A DNA stretch of 64,000 nt from Trogon surrucura (taxonomy: Eukaryota; Chordata; Aves; Trogoniformes; Trogonidae). Under the pieces are notes generated by a model. That model saw nothing but the letters and a program-made list of their open reading frames with translations. It was not told the origin of the DNA and did no database searches. Of the stretch, positions 44,101-57,085 are shown one piece after another. Position 1 is the stretch's first letter. Each line of letters starts with the position of its first letter. Location of the stretch: positions 9,656,689-9,720,688 of the forward strand of contig CM036658.1 of NCBI GenBank assembly GCA_020746105.1, written 5' to 3'. The translations under genes and the position numbers were made by a program.

Positions 44101-47100
44101 CCCGACCAGCTGGGACTGACCTGTGTCCTACAAGGCTGCAGGAATCTGCTCAAGCTATTCTTGTTAATTTGGCCAAAATTCAGCACAAAATCACTTTGAC
44201 TGTGGTTGCAGAAAAGTTAGAAAAATGGATTAAAGTTTCAGTTCACACACACAGTGGATCCCTGCATCCCACTGAAGCTTTGGGAACTGCAAGGGCAGAA
44301 TGGGACAAAAATTAAGAACCATCACACCAACAACAATACAGGTGACCAAACCACTGACATAGGGATATATCTCTCCTTGAAAAACCAGTGTTGTCTGGGA
44401 ACTAATACAAAGTTGCTGGCATTTACTTCCCACTGATTTATATGGAAATAAGCTAAAACTATAAAAGAAATCAGATTATGGATGGTTGAAAATGCAATTT
44501 CAGGAAAGGAAAGGAAGACAAAAACTTTATTAGAGATATTTTCTTTCTTGTTTTCTGAATTTGTGTGCAGTAGACTCTAAAGACAGCATCAAGCGTGTAA
44601 CTTTTGTGTCATTCAAATGGATTTATTTGATACGGAAGCCCACCACAAGTGAACTAATAAGCACATTAGTACACATGTGGCACCCATCATAGACAAACCT
44701 CTTGTGTGCTCTGGGGCAGCAGCAGCCAGTTCTACTGCACAGGATGCTGCTTGGCTGCAGTGTTACCGTCCTTCACAACTCTGACTGGTTTCCTTTTGGT
44801 CTGCACTGATCTTTCTAACTTCTTGCTCACTGAATTCACCACCTCTGTCTTACTTCATGATTTTTCTTTTTCATCTCCTCAGGTCTGATCTCTGGGTGCA
44901 TTTCTTCCTTTGTCCTGGTCAGGAACTGTTCCCTTCTGTGAGGGTTTCTGCACTTTGGACTTCTGAATTTCTTTCTCTCTTTGACTCTATTTAATCATTT
45001 CGTCATTTATTATAGCATTGACACATACCTATATATAAATGTAAATGATGTGGCCTCGCAATCTGTAACTCTTCTGTTTAAATTTGGAACTGATTATTTA
45101 CTCTTTTTTAGGTAGTCCCCTAACAAATATTAACATAAACCCAAACACTTTCTTACCACTTTCCTCTCTCCAACAACCTTTAATCATAGTCTCAGAAAGG
45201 TCTAGTTTGGACAACAACCTTGCTTTAACTATTTCTTAGTTAAAAGCACAAAATTCAATGTCTTTTCTCCTCTTCCCTGTCCTCTAGATAGGCGAAAAAG
45301 AAGGCAAACAGCTCAAACCCAAACCCCTGACCTTACACCAGATTCTCTAATGTGTGCAAAATCAGAGTGAAGGCAGAAGTTCATCCAGGGACGTCATTTA
45401 CATTCAGAGCAGCGGGGTTAATCTGCACCGGAATTTCATATCTCTGAGTGAAACTTTCATGAATTTATCCTGCCCTTGCACCAGGCATGGGCAGCACGTG
45501 TACCACCACCAACCTTGGTGCCCAAACGTCCTTGATCAGGAGTTGCCCTGTGCTCATCCTTGTGCCTCAGCCGGGATTTTCTTGGCCGTCCTTGAAGCCC
45601 CAGTGATGGGCAAGTGTCAACTTAGGCTGGATGGGGAAAGTAGCTCATGGGGAAAAGCTGCAAGGTCTCAACCCACTGCCTGTCCTGTGGTTTCATTCAT
45701 GAGGTGACTGGTGAGAACTGTGTAACTGTGGGCTTCATTCCCTCCTCCATGATGAAGTTGAGCAAAATAGGCATTTCATGTTGAAAAACTGCATCAGAAA
45801 ACACTCTGCAGGTTTCTCATGTTTTTGTGCACCTGTTCAAAACCCACTAATGGAATTTTGACCAGCTATCCTCAAGCTGACAGAGCTGGATCTTGGTCTC
45901 TCAGACTAACAGTGCAAAGCACACACAGGACATACTTTCAAGGCTCCTTGCAAGGTAACCACTGACTTTTTTTTATTATTTTTCTCATGCAAACCTCATT
46001 TTTCTCATTGTTGCATCATCTTGATACTGAATAGCGTATACTGGTTTTGATTCATGTGATATAATCCTTTTAATCCTCCATTCTGCTATAGGCAGGAGTG
46101 TGTCTGCACATATGCCTTCAGTTGAAGTCCCCACCAGATAAAAACAATTTGAGTTGCCATTACGTTTACCTGTTTACATCACAGGATATTTACTTTTTTT
46201 TAAGTCCTTATAGAAATCAATAAAAAACATTAAAATGATCTTTAAATCACACAAAGATTTCATTCTCTTTCTTCTAGATGAAATTTCCATTTATATTGAC
46301 CAAGTAACAGAAATGCACTATGCTGTTCCATGGCTTGCCTTGCATCATGCTCCTAAGAATTTGAATGCAGTTCAGCACTGACAGTCAGTGACGGCAAAGA
46401 TATTGGAGAGTACAAAACACGTTGTTGGGAGAAGTGTAAAAGGACAATTACAGTCAACATGGACGGACCACACACAAAAAGTTCTAATTAAAAAATTATG
46501 ACTGTGTACAGAGTTCAAGCCAAAATCCAAAGGCAATGGTAGAGCTTCACCACTAGATTCCAGGACGGCAGACGACAGCTCGTCAGTTTATCTGATGGAC
46601 TGCAACTTCAGTGAGAACAACCTACAGAAGCTCAGGTTTATTACAGTGGAGAGAAGGAGCTGTAGAATAAGGTGCTCTCTGTGAGAACGGTCTTGAAGGT
46701 TTATGGTAACATCATAAACCTGTATGTTAAGCTCTGTTGGACTGGGACTTGAAGAAAAGCAAGCCTCCAGGATCCCACTGCCTGGTCTGACCTACCACCC
46801 CTGGGCAACGTGATGCCAGTCACTTCACTGGCACCTGGGGATGAACCAGTGTCTCCCAACAGCTACGGGGAACTGTGAGGGAAGGGACGTTGTAGCTGAC
46901 ATCACCACGCCATGACATCAGCAGCAGAGCAAGGTCACACTGGAGCAGGTCACAACAGTTCTGCACCCAGCCAGAGATGGTCAGTCAGTTCAGTTTTCTG
47001 AACAGTTCATTTACCTTTTTACCTCCGATGGCTTCACTGCATATACTCAAGCTTCAAGACAAACTGGCCAAGCAGTCCACACAACATTTTTGCTCAGCTC

Positions 47101-50087
47101 TAATTGGGTTAGCATATGCCTTCATCAAGAAAAATTAAGCACAACAACTTAAAAAGTGGTTTCCTTGACAACTTGAACAAATGACTCTCAAATTCGCCAT
47201 CAGTGAGCACTTTTTGCCAGTAGAACTAGGTTACTGAAACACCTCACAGGGAAAGTGAATTAAACTGACAAAGTGCTCAGGATAACACAATGGTGCTTGG
47301 AACCATCTGAACAGGGTGCATGAGCCTGGTCCATGAATGGAGTTCTCATTGCTGCCACAGTTTCAATGAATGCATCAGAGAATTAATTTGTGCTATGAAT
47401 AGTGTTTCATGTGAAAATAGCACATTGCCATTTATTTGATTCTTGTTTACACAATCTGTTTTGCATACCTACTCTGGGATCTGTCATCTGTCATCATAAC
47501 GACTAAACTATCCCATACTGACAGCAGCTCTCACTGGCAGTGAAAAAAAAAAAGAGATTTCAGTTAAGATTGTTCCCTTCTGATTAGTTGATTTTAACAA
47601 TTTTTTTCCTCCCTGGACACTATTTGCCTTCTGCACAGTTTCTAGAAGTTATAAAACCAAAAAAAAAGGAAATCTCGTCAGTTGATAGCCATTTTTTTCC
47701 TTCTGCTTTTAGTTTATCTAATATATTATTTGGCCTACGAAGAGGTATAGTGTGTTAGCAAGTGTAAAATGATCTTTTTATATAAGTCCTAATTTTCTGG
47801 AACCTCAAGAATTCCAGTCATTCATACATAAAAAAAAATATTATTTATTACATGCAAGCTTAACACATTAAAAGGCAAAGTATCTCATAACGTAAATATG
47901 AGTCTCTGTTTACATTTCCATTTTAGCCATCTCAGCCACAAGTACAGTGCATAACTTTTGGTAACTCTGCAAACAGTCCATGGTGACCACATCTGAAAAT
48001 ATAATATGTATAAGTAGATATAAATAGTAACTGAATGTCTCTTAAACACTACCTAAAGTCTTCTTTTCCATTCTTCCGTAAGTAATTTGGATCGCCACAC
48101 TGACTTTTCAATATTTGCTCATTTTTAGCAACTGCACAGCCTGAGAATTGGTTAGTTGTGTTGCCTTTCCTTGTAGAGCCGTTGCTCTTGGGGAAATGTT
48201 ATACACTGAAGGTTGATTTCTCTGTCTTTTTGGGTAACAATAAAAACCAAGATCCATATTTACAGTGTTAGATATTCTTCTTTTACTGAACACTGCCTCT
48301 GTATACTGAATATAGGACATGAAGTCACAAGCACAAATTTTAATGGCAATCTTTCAAAACCTGCATATTTCCCATAGCTCTTTAACACAGTAAATTAGTT
48401 TTTGCTGGGTGAGAGCAGATTGCTCTTGGCAAAAAACCCCAGCAATCTGTCCCCTGGCATTTTCATGGCTCATAAGGCTCAATCTGAACTGTCAAAACAG
48501 TTAGAGTTTCTCTGAGGAGGTAAAAAAAAATACTGATCTGGACTGAATAATTGCAAATACCCATGGAAGAAATGCAGCCTGTCTAATTTGATTGAACTGT
48601 TGTGGAAACACTTTTCCTTTTGCATACAAAACTTAGGCTTTGTTCTTAATGGTAACCTACTCAGGTACCTAATAAAACTGGCTTAGTACTCAGGCACACA
48701 ACAACTGCTCTTACACTCTACAGAGAAATGGATGCTATTAAATCTGCAGGCACTGCTGGTCTCCTCGGTTTGGCACTGGTGCGAACAGTCCTCAAAAACA
48801 CCTTATGCAGGAATGAGGTGTTGTAACGGGCTGAAAACTGAGGTCAGCTTGGTTGGAGAAAGATCCCATTAGTTAATGAAGATGCTTTTAAATTCTTCAT
48901 CAGAACAAACACACCAATGTCTTCAGAAATCATACAAATACTTGTGATCCATTACTGTGTGTATACCTTTTGCCTCATGCCTCACTGTGCCTTGTTCTTC
49001 CTCCTGGTCTCATTGTGAAGTTATGTAGGCTTTCTATTCTTCCTTTATGGATAAGTAAAGAAAATATCATCACCATCATATTGTCTATGTTTTAAACCAG
49101 CAATTATTTTGAACACAGAAAATAGAAATTAACTAATTCACTTTGCAGACTAAAGCAGAAGGATAAGGCAGGAGATACATCTCCCTTTCACTCTGAGCAC
49201 TTTCACATTCTGGTCAGCTTGAGAGAAGTTTACTCTATGAAATACATGAAGCAAAGAATCTCTTTCAGTAAAAAGACAAAGACTGATTTTACAATAGGGA
49301 TACTTAGAGAAAGTGTAATCAAAGATGACAATTTCTCCAAATATTTTTACATTTGCTTGGGAGACTTTCCAACATCTTAAGAAAAACCTTGGTTTTATAG
49401 GCCACAATTTATCTTCTTTGAGCAATTCACTTCTTTAAATTGAAAGATGTAATCCAAAGGGGTCTCACACTGAAATACTGAGTTTGTTGGGTTTTTTTTT
49501 TTGTTAAATCTTGAACACTTACAGAGTGAGATCCACAATGCAAAGAGAAAATTCACAGGCTGTTTTGCATGTCCTTTTGAGTTGTAATTTGCCCAGTCAT
49601 CCTGGAAGAGCATAGTATCTGGCAACTCATGGCTGTCCAGACTAACAGACAGGATAGAAGCAACTCAGTCCTACTCTGATTGTTAATTAATCAAAGCAAA
49701 AAAAAATGTTTATTGATAGACCCAAATAGTATACATTGACTGTTGGATACTTTAATATCTTACTCTGTTATCATAGCTGTATTTACTGTAATGGGCAACT
49801 TATTTTAATTAAGTTGAAGAACCTGGGAAATGTCATATCTGAGAGAGTACTTTTTCTAATGGAGATTTTAATATCTTTTTTTTTTTTTCAAAACAAAACA
49901 CATATGTGTTGGGTTTTTTTGCTCTTTCTTGTCCTTAGAGCTAGATTCAATTTCTACTATCTACCTAAATTAGTTTATGCTCTCCCACTCACAAGGTATT
50001 TAATTACCTTAAAATTGAAGAAAAATTGGGCATAACACTAAACTTAACAATTTCTGGCTTTCAGTGGCATCATCCTGCCTAGGTAAG

Positions 50088-50110
50088 AAAAAAAAAAAAA
50101 GAGAGAGAGA
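50088..50110. repeat. A13 followed by (GA)5
   Basis: A homopurine simple repeat. Confidence 0.9.
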
Positions 50111-51173
50111 AATCAAGGCACAGAAATAAAAAGAATGCTAATTTATTTTACTTCAGGTTGCTGGACCTTACTGAGAAGATCTGAGGGAACAATAAAACAA
50201 AAATTACTTTAATACTTTTCTTTTTGCACATAAAGCAAATTCATGATGCATCAAAGTGTCATTACCTTTGTAACAGCAAGGGCTGAGTACAACGAGATTT
50301 CACACCAGACAGAAGTGCTGTGATATAATCATCCAGCCACCCCACAGACCAGAGTGAACTTCATCACTGCGGGGTGCATATGGATATGGACATTCTCCTG
50401 CTGTTACTTTTTATTCCTCTGTGCATGACTGTTTTTGTGATATGACTGAACTAAATGTTTCTATTTTGGTTCTCCCTTGGTTTTTTGCTCTGTCGCAAAT
50501 CCATTAAACCCCCTGTGCCACAGTTTATCCCTAAAATAGGAATAGTCTCATTTACTCAATTGTCTTAAAGACCCTCCGGTTTATAGCTGCTTTACAATAT
50601 CTATCTTGCCTAACTTGTAGGGTTTCCAGTGTCACAGACATTGACCTCTAGGATCAGGGGGCCTGAACCACCAAGCACAGCATCCCTTCACTGCAGCTCC
50701 TGTGTGGGTTTTGCTGCCTGACGCTTGGCTGTGAAGACCCAGAGAACGCTGCAGCAGAGACATGGGGAGGAGCAGGGCAGAGAGATCACAGGGGAGGCAA
50801 TCCTGCTTGGCCTTCCAGAGTTGCGTGCATCAGACAAGACTGGGCTCTAAGAACAAGGAAATTGTATTCATCTGTTTATTTGTACAGCTTGTCATACAAA
50901 GGCATGACCGTGAACCTCTTGTTGCTATTCCATCTTTCCTCAGAGAAGTTTAAGATGGACATGTTAGTGTCAGCACAAATTCTTAAGGCTTGTGCAGCAC
51001 CCAACATGCACAAAAGGGAGGAGCCGGGGATGTTCCGTAGCATCACGGAGTTTCTTAAAAGCAGTTCTGTATCCCTACTTGTACTTATTTTTTTTGCAGT
51101 AGTTTTAAAACTTGTTGAATCAACCGTGACTAAATGATTCAGCTCTCACACAGATTCAGCTCCCTAAAATCCT

Positions 51174-51812
51174 GTGAAACCAGAAGGTTGGGCAGAGGAG
51201 AAACGCTCCCTGGTGGGAAAGCTCACAGATCATCTCGTGTCAAACTCCCTCAACCACGGGACAGAGATGCACAAGAAAACTTGCTTCGTTAATTCCACTT
51301 CCCATGGAACAACCTGCTTCATTATACACTCCCAACAAATAAAAGGAGTGTTTCTTAGTCCAGTGAAACACTGGAACTTCCTCAGAGTTCTTTCATATTG
51401 GCTTCAGTGGGAGCTCAATTCTCTACGGCTCTGCACAGCCACTGACTTGCAAAAAGTGAGCATCTCTAAACCAGAACATCTTGAGGAGCCTGTTCTACAG
51501 TTTCCTGGCTATTATCCTTTGAAGAGTTCAATCACAGGGAGGACTCTAAAAGGTCGTTCTGCCTCCCCAGGCCTTTGCAGAAGTAAAGTCAGGCTTTGTA
51601 CCAAGGTAAACCAATTTGATTTTTCTGCTACAGGAGATCAGAGAAGATTATGGCAACGAGAGCTCCTCAGAGCTCGCACTTCTTGCTCCTCAGACAGGTG
51701 CCAGGGTGGTGCCCCAGTGGTTCTCATTCCAGGGCTGCTCAGAGAACAACTCCTTAGGACCATTTGCTGGAAAAAGCCAATCTACGCTGGCTTTCTTACT
51801 GATTTTTTTTGA
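51174..51812 (+). other. Unexplained open frame of 212 codons
   Basis: The longest open frame outside CR1. I do not recognise the product. It begins with GTG, not ATG; the first Met is at about residue 31 (TEMHKKTCF). I see no signal peptide, membrane span, zinc finger or catalytic motif, and composition is ordinary. Local GC is slightly raised. With six frames over 64 kb, one frame of this length by chance is plausible. It could be chance, a long terminal exon or a decayed retrocopy; chance is the leading reading. Confidence 0.15.
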
Positions 51813-53382
51813 AGAGTAGACTTGGAGAAGACTCTCAGTGGTGCCCAGAATACCTCATCTTAATGCTGTCTCTTGAGTCATAGTTAGATTTTAAACTATA
51901 ACACTTCAATAAGAAAAGAGCAATTCCATGGTTTACCTTTTGTCATTCAGAGTGAATTTTGGAACAACAGAGGGTAAGGGTCTTTAATTCAGGATTCAAG
52001 CAAAAGTCAAAGATCGAAGAATTTAATGATGCAGAATTTCTACCCTGTTGACCATTCTTTCCCCACCCCAACAAACTATCTTCTCTTTGTGCTCTTTCAA
52101 CAATAACTACATGAGATGGAGAAAAATTTTCTCTACCTGCCTTTGCAGTCTTCCCTCTTAAAGTGCTATTGTGCAACCATGAATCACCATGGATGAATGT
52201 GAGAGATGGACTGTTCCCTCAAGTTTTAACGACCATTTTAACCAGACTTCACAGAGACTGTCTTACCTAACCAGTTATATTTGTGCTTCATGACCTGCAA
52301 CTCCCACTGAAACTCTTAAACGGAAAAACACTTGTGAATTTTGGTGACAGTCATTTCATTCCTTTGGGAATGTTACTTTAGACTATTCCCTTCCTGGAAT
52401 TCATGAGACCCAAGCACTTCCATAGCTTTGTCTAATGTTATCAACAGAGAGACTGAACTCCCATTCACAGACAGATTCTGTGCTAGACGTTGCAAAGGCA
52501 TCTGGACCTGTAATAAAAGCTTGTAGTCTGTAGGTTGCTTCCTGTAATTTTCCTGCCTTGGTATCAAAGAATGCTGGGAGGGTCAACCTATGATGTTTTT
52601 TTTTGATTCTTTCAAAAATCAATACTAGTGTTAACCCTGGATCCATTACTGTTGTTTCGAGGTTAGCATAAAACAAGCTCCTTACCGTGAGGTATAGACA
52701 CTGTCATGAACACCAGACAAAGAGCTATCGAGTTTTGGATAAGTGGGGTGGATCATGGTTTGCACCCTGAGCAAGCTTCACGGCTCTCAACACCTCCGTT
52801 ATTTGTGAGAGAGTTTAAGAACAACTCTCCCTTTTCTTATAATGATTATTGTTCTGAAACAAAACCAAGTAAGAGAATGTCTCTATTTACAGTAGCTAAA
52901 GTAGCTGATTTACAGTAGTTAAAACCACAACAATTTTAGGAGCAGATGCTCATAGGAACATGTGTGATTACTGTGCTTTTAAGATGCTTTTAAGGCAAAT
53001 TAGTAAAAGATGTGACAATCTGAGGTTGACAGCTTCCTTTGTAAGCCCCCAAAGAAGCATGGTGTTACAGACTGTGATAAAAGCAGGCTGCGCTTGTTTT
53101 TGACTCGATTTCACTGCAATAGTCGAATTTATACACTGTGAAATGCTTTCACCTTTTCACTCCTTGTACTAGAGAAGCCTTTAGTCAGTCCTTGAAGTCT
53201 TGTGTACAAAATCTAATCGTAATGAGTATAACTATATTCTCAGCATCAGGCACCTCTCTTTCTGATCAAAGTTTGAACGGAGCAATCAGGGACACAGAAA
53301 ACCACCTGTACAGTGGCAACACACTTGCCATGTTGTGAGGATGAGAATGATGTGCTTTCAAGGCATACATAGCCTAAGGTTT

Positions 53383-53880
53383 TGTGGCAGGTGTATCCCC
53401 CTATAGTCTGGAATGTGTCCCCTCACAGCGGTTGCTGGGCAGATTTTGGAGATGGCTGGTTTGGGGCTTGCCCACCAGCCTAGGGGTACACCCAGGAAGT
53501 TGGCTGGTAGCCCATGGGAGGCTGAGATGCCTTTGATTGACCAGAGCTCAGATTCAACTGAGCTTTAAAACGGGCTCCTGCCGGGGCCATGTTGGAGCTG
53601 TCCATTCAGAGCAACAGGTCCCGCAGTTGGGCTACAGCCTCCCCCTTGATCTGGGATGCCATCCAAAGTTAATTCTCGAGGTTGAGCTTCCTCATCTTTT
53701 TATAAGTGAGTGTATTTATGATCCGGATAACTATTCTTTTGTTAAGGGTGGATGTAGTGTAGTAGCTGCTCGTCTCAACTGATACCAGAACTTGTAAAAC
53801 TTGGGGGAGCTTTCATTTCTTAAATAAATCCAATTTAGTTACATGTGTGGATTTTATTGAGAATGGGTGCACTCCTCACA
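53383..53880 (+). mobile_element. Solo LTR, plus strand
   Basis: A 498-base TG...CA element (TGTGGCAGGTGTATCC...GCACTCCTCACA). It is flanked by a 5-base duplication with one mismatch: GGTTT at 53378-53382 and GGTTG at 53881-53885. The plus strand carries a TATA-like TTTAAAA (53564-53570) and AATAAA (53823-53828) near the 3' end, which gives the orientation. Local GC is higher than in the flanks. No retroviral genes adjoin it. The short length and TTTAAAA box differ from the other LTRs here, so this is a separate family. Confidence 0.75.
53823..53828 (+). promoter_or_regulatory. Poly(A) signal of the 53383-53880 LTR
   Basis: TTCTTAAATAAATCC contains AATAAA, 52 bases before the LTR end and about 255 bases downstream of the TTTAAAA box. 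Confidence 0.6.
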
Positions 53881-53985
53881 GGTTGATAGGGTACTTTTCG
53901 ATCAGCACATTGTGGCACCTCAGCTGTGTGACACCCGTAGTTTCATGGACAGTAGTGGTGGAAGATATCTGTTACGGGACACCTA

Positions 53986-54282
53986 TCACACTGTAGGCGT
54001 CGAGCAGCACTTGAACTTCTCTTTTAAGACAGCCTTTAAGACTTTTCCTTTCATGCTCTCAGGTTCTAAACAAACTTTGGATCCCATCTTGCCTGTTTCT
54101 AAAGAGTCATAAGCTCTCACAAGTGCCACAATTACACTTTCCATGCAAGCATTTAGCTCGTTTGATCTTCCCACATGATTCACTTTCCATGTAGCATAAA
54201 TGTTACCTCTGAGAAGATCAACAAATGTACCAAGACCAAGGCCAAACACATCACTATTGAAGGCAGACAGAACTGAGCCCTC
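53986..54282 (-). other. Unrecognised open frame of about 98 codons, possible gene remnant
   Basis: The minus strand is open from 54282 to a TGA at 53988-53986, and the translation looks protein-like (VLSAFNSDVFGLGLGTFVDL; ATWKVNHVGRSNELNACMES; VALVRAYDSLETG; MKGKVLKAVLKEKFKCC). Hydrophobic and charged residues are balanced and low-complexity is absent. I cannot assign a family. There is no ATG at the start of the stretch, and a TAG lies just upstream. It might be an exon, a decayed retrocopy or a retroviral gene remnant near the LTR, or chance. Confidence 0.25.
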
Positions 54283-54907
54283 CTACCCGCAAATGGACCT
54301 AACTAAACAACCCACCAAAACAACTTCTGTCACTGCGCATGGAGGCAAGGGGCTGAATCCAGTCCAACCAGGAGCACCAGATGATGTGGTCAGAGGCAGA
54401 ACTGGAAATGATGCTACACCAGAGCCCACAAGAGAAAAGCAGAAGCGAAACTGAAAAGAAGCACGCCTGCAACATAGATCAACAAAGTCCTGGGTTTCAG
54501 TGTAGCTTCTGTGGTGATGGATGAGAGGTGGGGTCAGGGGACATGTACAGAGGTCCCTGTTGAGGCTTGTCGGGGCAACCAAGGCCAATTATCAGCCTTT
54601 GCGGTCTGATACAGTCTGCTGAAGGTCATCCTGCCTCTTTTCTATGTTTTATTTATGTGAGCAGTAAACCTCTTATTGTCTTCAAAATAGTGTATAATGT
54701 CCACTCAACATTCAGTCTTGGCTGTCTGAAGTAAGAGTAGGTAGTGGCTATGAAGTAAAAATAAATAAAGGAGAAAGAAATTATCTGACAAAATCTCTTT
54801 ACTTGTATTGTTATGACATTCCAATTTCAATGAAAATTTAGTGAAGAGTTTATAAGGGGTTTTGGAGATAGAATAGAGAGAAAACATTACTGATAAATGT
54901 GTATTTC

Positions 54908-54924
54908 AAAAAAAAAAAAAAAAA
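54908..54924. repeat. Poly(A) run, A17
   Basis: Seventeen A residues followed by CACAACAAAC; no SINE body recognised. Confidence 0.9.
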
Positions 54925-55792
54925 CACAACAAACTACAAAACCTCCATACTGGAAATTGTTGGACTTTTTCTAATTTGCAGCTATAACAGCATTTTCCAT
55001 ACAAATACGCTTACTAAACCAGAACCTTAGTGATACTGGAGTCTCAGGAAACACCAGAAAGCAAAATAATACTCGGTATTATTGCTAATTAAATTAAGCT
55101 CTACTGAGAAAACAGAAGGAAAATGTAGGTAGTCTGGCTGTGCACCTGCTTTACGATCATTTTTAATAGGAATTGCGGATGAATTGTCTTCCCACTCTGA
55201 CTTGTCCATGCATAGAGTCAGATCACATTGCAGGTCTGCTAAGCAGAAGGTTATTGTGCAAAATGTGCAATTATCACTCATTTTAAAACGTAAGAAAAGG
55301 CAGAATCCAGGGCTTCTGAGGAGGAGCCAGAATATTGTTTTTATTTTGACCACACTGCCTCAGAAAATGTGATGCAGTAAACAGGTACAGAATAACAACC
55401 TCTATATAAATATGTCTGGCAAAAGAAAAATATTAGGACTAATTTCTTGCCTTTTCTTGTTGAGAAGAGGAGCATGACAGATCATTTGAGACAAAGTATC
55501 TGTAAATATCTACTGCTTTTTTTTTTCTGTTCTCTGGGAGCAGATGGCCTCAGAACTGGCTGAAGGTGTTTTTCACCAGGTCCTTCTCCAAGACAGAAAA
55601 AATAGCAAAAAATCCCCACTTGATGGTGTGTTATGTCTTACACATATTCAAGGCATTTACCTAAAAAGTAACAAAATTTACCTTAACAAAAGAGACTGAG
55701 AAAAAGATTGACACCTTGTTCTGTGAATGATATCAATGTCACACTTAGGAAGAGACACGGTTGACAGAGTTTCCAGATCTATATTCTCCGTA

Positions 55793-57085
55793 AAATCATG
55801 GAATGGTTTAGGATAGAAGGGACCTTTAAATGTCATCTAGTCCAGCTTCCCTGCAGCGAGGAGGGACATCTTCAACTAAACCGGGTTGCTCAGAGCCTTG
55901 TCCCACCTGTCTTTGAATGTTTCTGGGGATAGGGCTTCTAACACCTCTCTGGGCAACCTGTACCAGTGTTTTATTACCCTTGTCACAAAAAAATAATTAT
56001 TATTATTTATATCTTGTCCAAATATACTCTCTTTTAGTTTTAAAGCATTGCTCCTTGTCCTCTCAGTACAGCACCTATTAAAAACTCTGTCCACATTATT
56101 CTTATAGGCCCCTCTTAAGTATAGAAAGGCCACTACAAAGTCTCCCTGGAGCCTTCTCTCCTCGACTGAACAACCCCAACTCTCTCAACCTGTCCTTATA
56201 GGGGAGGTGTTTCATCTCTTTGATTATTTTTGTGGCCCTTCTCTGGATCTACTCCAACAGGTCCATGTTATTCCCAGCACTGAGGACTCCAGAGCAGAAT
56301 AGAGGGGAAGAATCACCTCTCATGACATTCTGATTGTGTGTGTTTTGATGCAACCCAGAGTATGGTTGCTTTTCTGGGCCACGAGCACACATTGCTGACT
56401 CAAGTCTGACTTTTCATCCACCAGTACTCCCCAGGGCTGCTCTCAATCTCTTCATCCATTAGCCTCTGTAGATAACGGACGCTGTCTTGAACGAGGTGCA
56501 TGAACATGCACTTGACCTTGTTGACCCTCATGAGGTTCACGTGTTCCCACTTCTCCAGCCAGGTCCCTTTAAATGGCACCCTGTCCCTCAGGCATGTCAA
56601 CCACACCACTCAGTGTCATTTGCAAACTTGCTGAGGGTATAGTCAATGTCACTGTCTACTAAACAGTACTGGACCCAGCACAGACCCCTGAGGGACACCA
56701 CTCGTAACTGATCTCCATATGGACATCAAGCCATTGACCACTATCCTCTGGAAGTAACCATTCAGAACAACATACCTGTCAAATCCATCTCTCTCCAATT
56801 TAGAGAGAAGAATGTTGTGGGGAACCATGTCAAAGACCCTACAGAGTTGCAGATAGACTACATCCATTGCTCCTCCCTTGTCCTCTGATATAGTGGATCT
56901 TAGAGGGCCTCTGGGCTGGTCAGGCAGGACTCGCCCTTGGTGAAGCCATGCTGGCTGTCTCAAACCTTGTGCTTGTCCTTCATGTCTCCTAACCTTGCTT
57001 CTGGGAAGATCTTTTCCATGATTTTGCCAGGCACAGAGGTGAGGCTGGCAGGTTGGACATTTCCAGAGTCCTCCTTCCTACCATT
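55793..57085 (-). mobile_element. Old 5'-truncated CR1 LINE
   Basis: A minus-strand CR1 of about 1.3 kb. The 3' end reads AAAATCATGGAATGGTTTAGG and GGGACCTTTAAATGTCATCT on the plus strand, followed in reverse by the ORF2 C-terminus, thumb and RT palm. It ends with CTTGGTGAAGCCATGCTGGC and GCACAGAGGTGAGGCTGGCA, and is truncated near 57085 (CCTACCATTTTTCC). Many indels and stops show greater age than 9907-15240. Confidence 0.9.
55876..56963 (-). pseudogene. CR1 reverse transcriptase, heavily decayed
   Basis: Three open blocks in different frames. Block 56963-56649 holds [20 protein letters not shown], where the motif A aspartate of YLDFSKAFD is Gln, and motif [15 protein letters not shown]. 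Block 56609-56400 holds VNLMRVNKVKCMFMHLVQDS and related sequence. Block 56133-55876 holds the C-terminus (YLRGAYKNN; RLPREVLEALSPETFKDRWD). The FADD motif C region is lost in the gap at about 56640-56600. Clearly dead. Confidence 0.85.

Larger units (their letters stand above)
41131..53382. other. Transposon-poor unassigned block, about 12 kb
   Basis: No CR1 or LTR is recognisable in about 12 kb, unlike the rest of the window. Base composition is AT-rich, with GC-richer patches near 41600-41900, 45350-45700 and 50640-50830. An A13(GA)5 run lies at 50088-50110. The open frame at 51174-51812 is listed separately. No exon could be identified. Confidence 0.45.
53886..55792. other. Unassigned DNA
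   Basis: Apart from the open frame at 53986-54282, nothing is recognised. A17 lies at 54908-54924. Confidence 0.45.
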
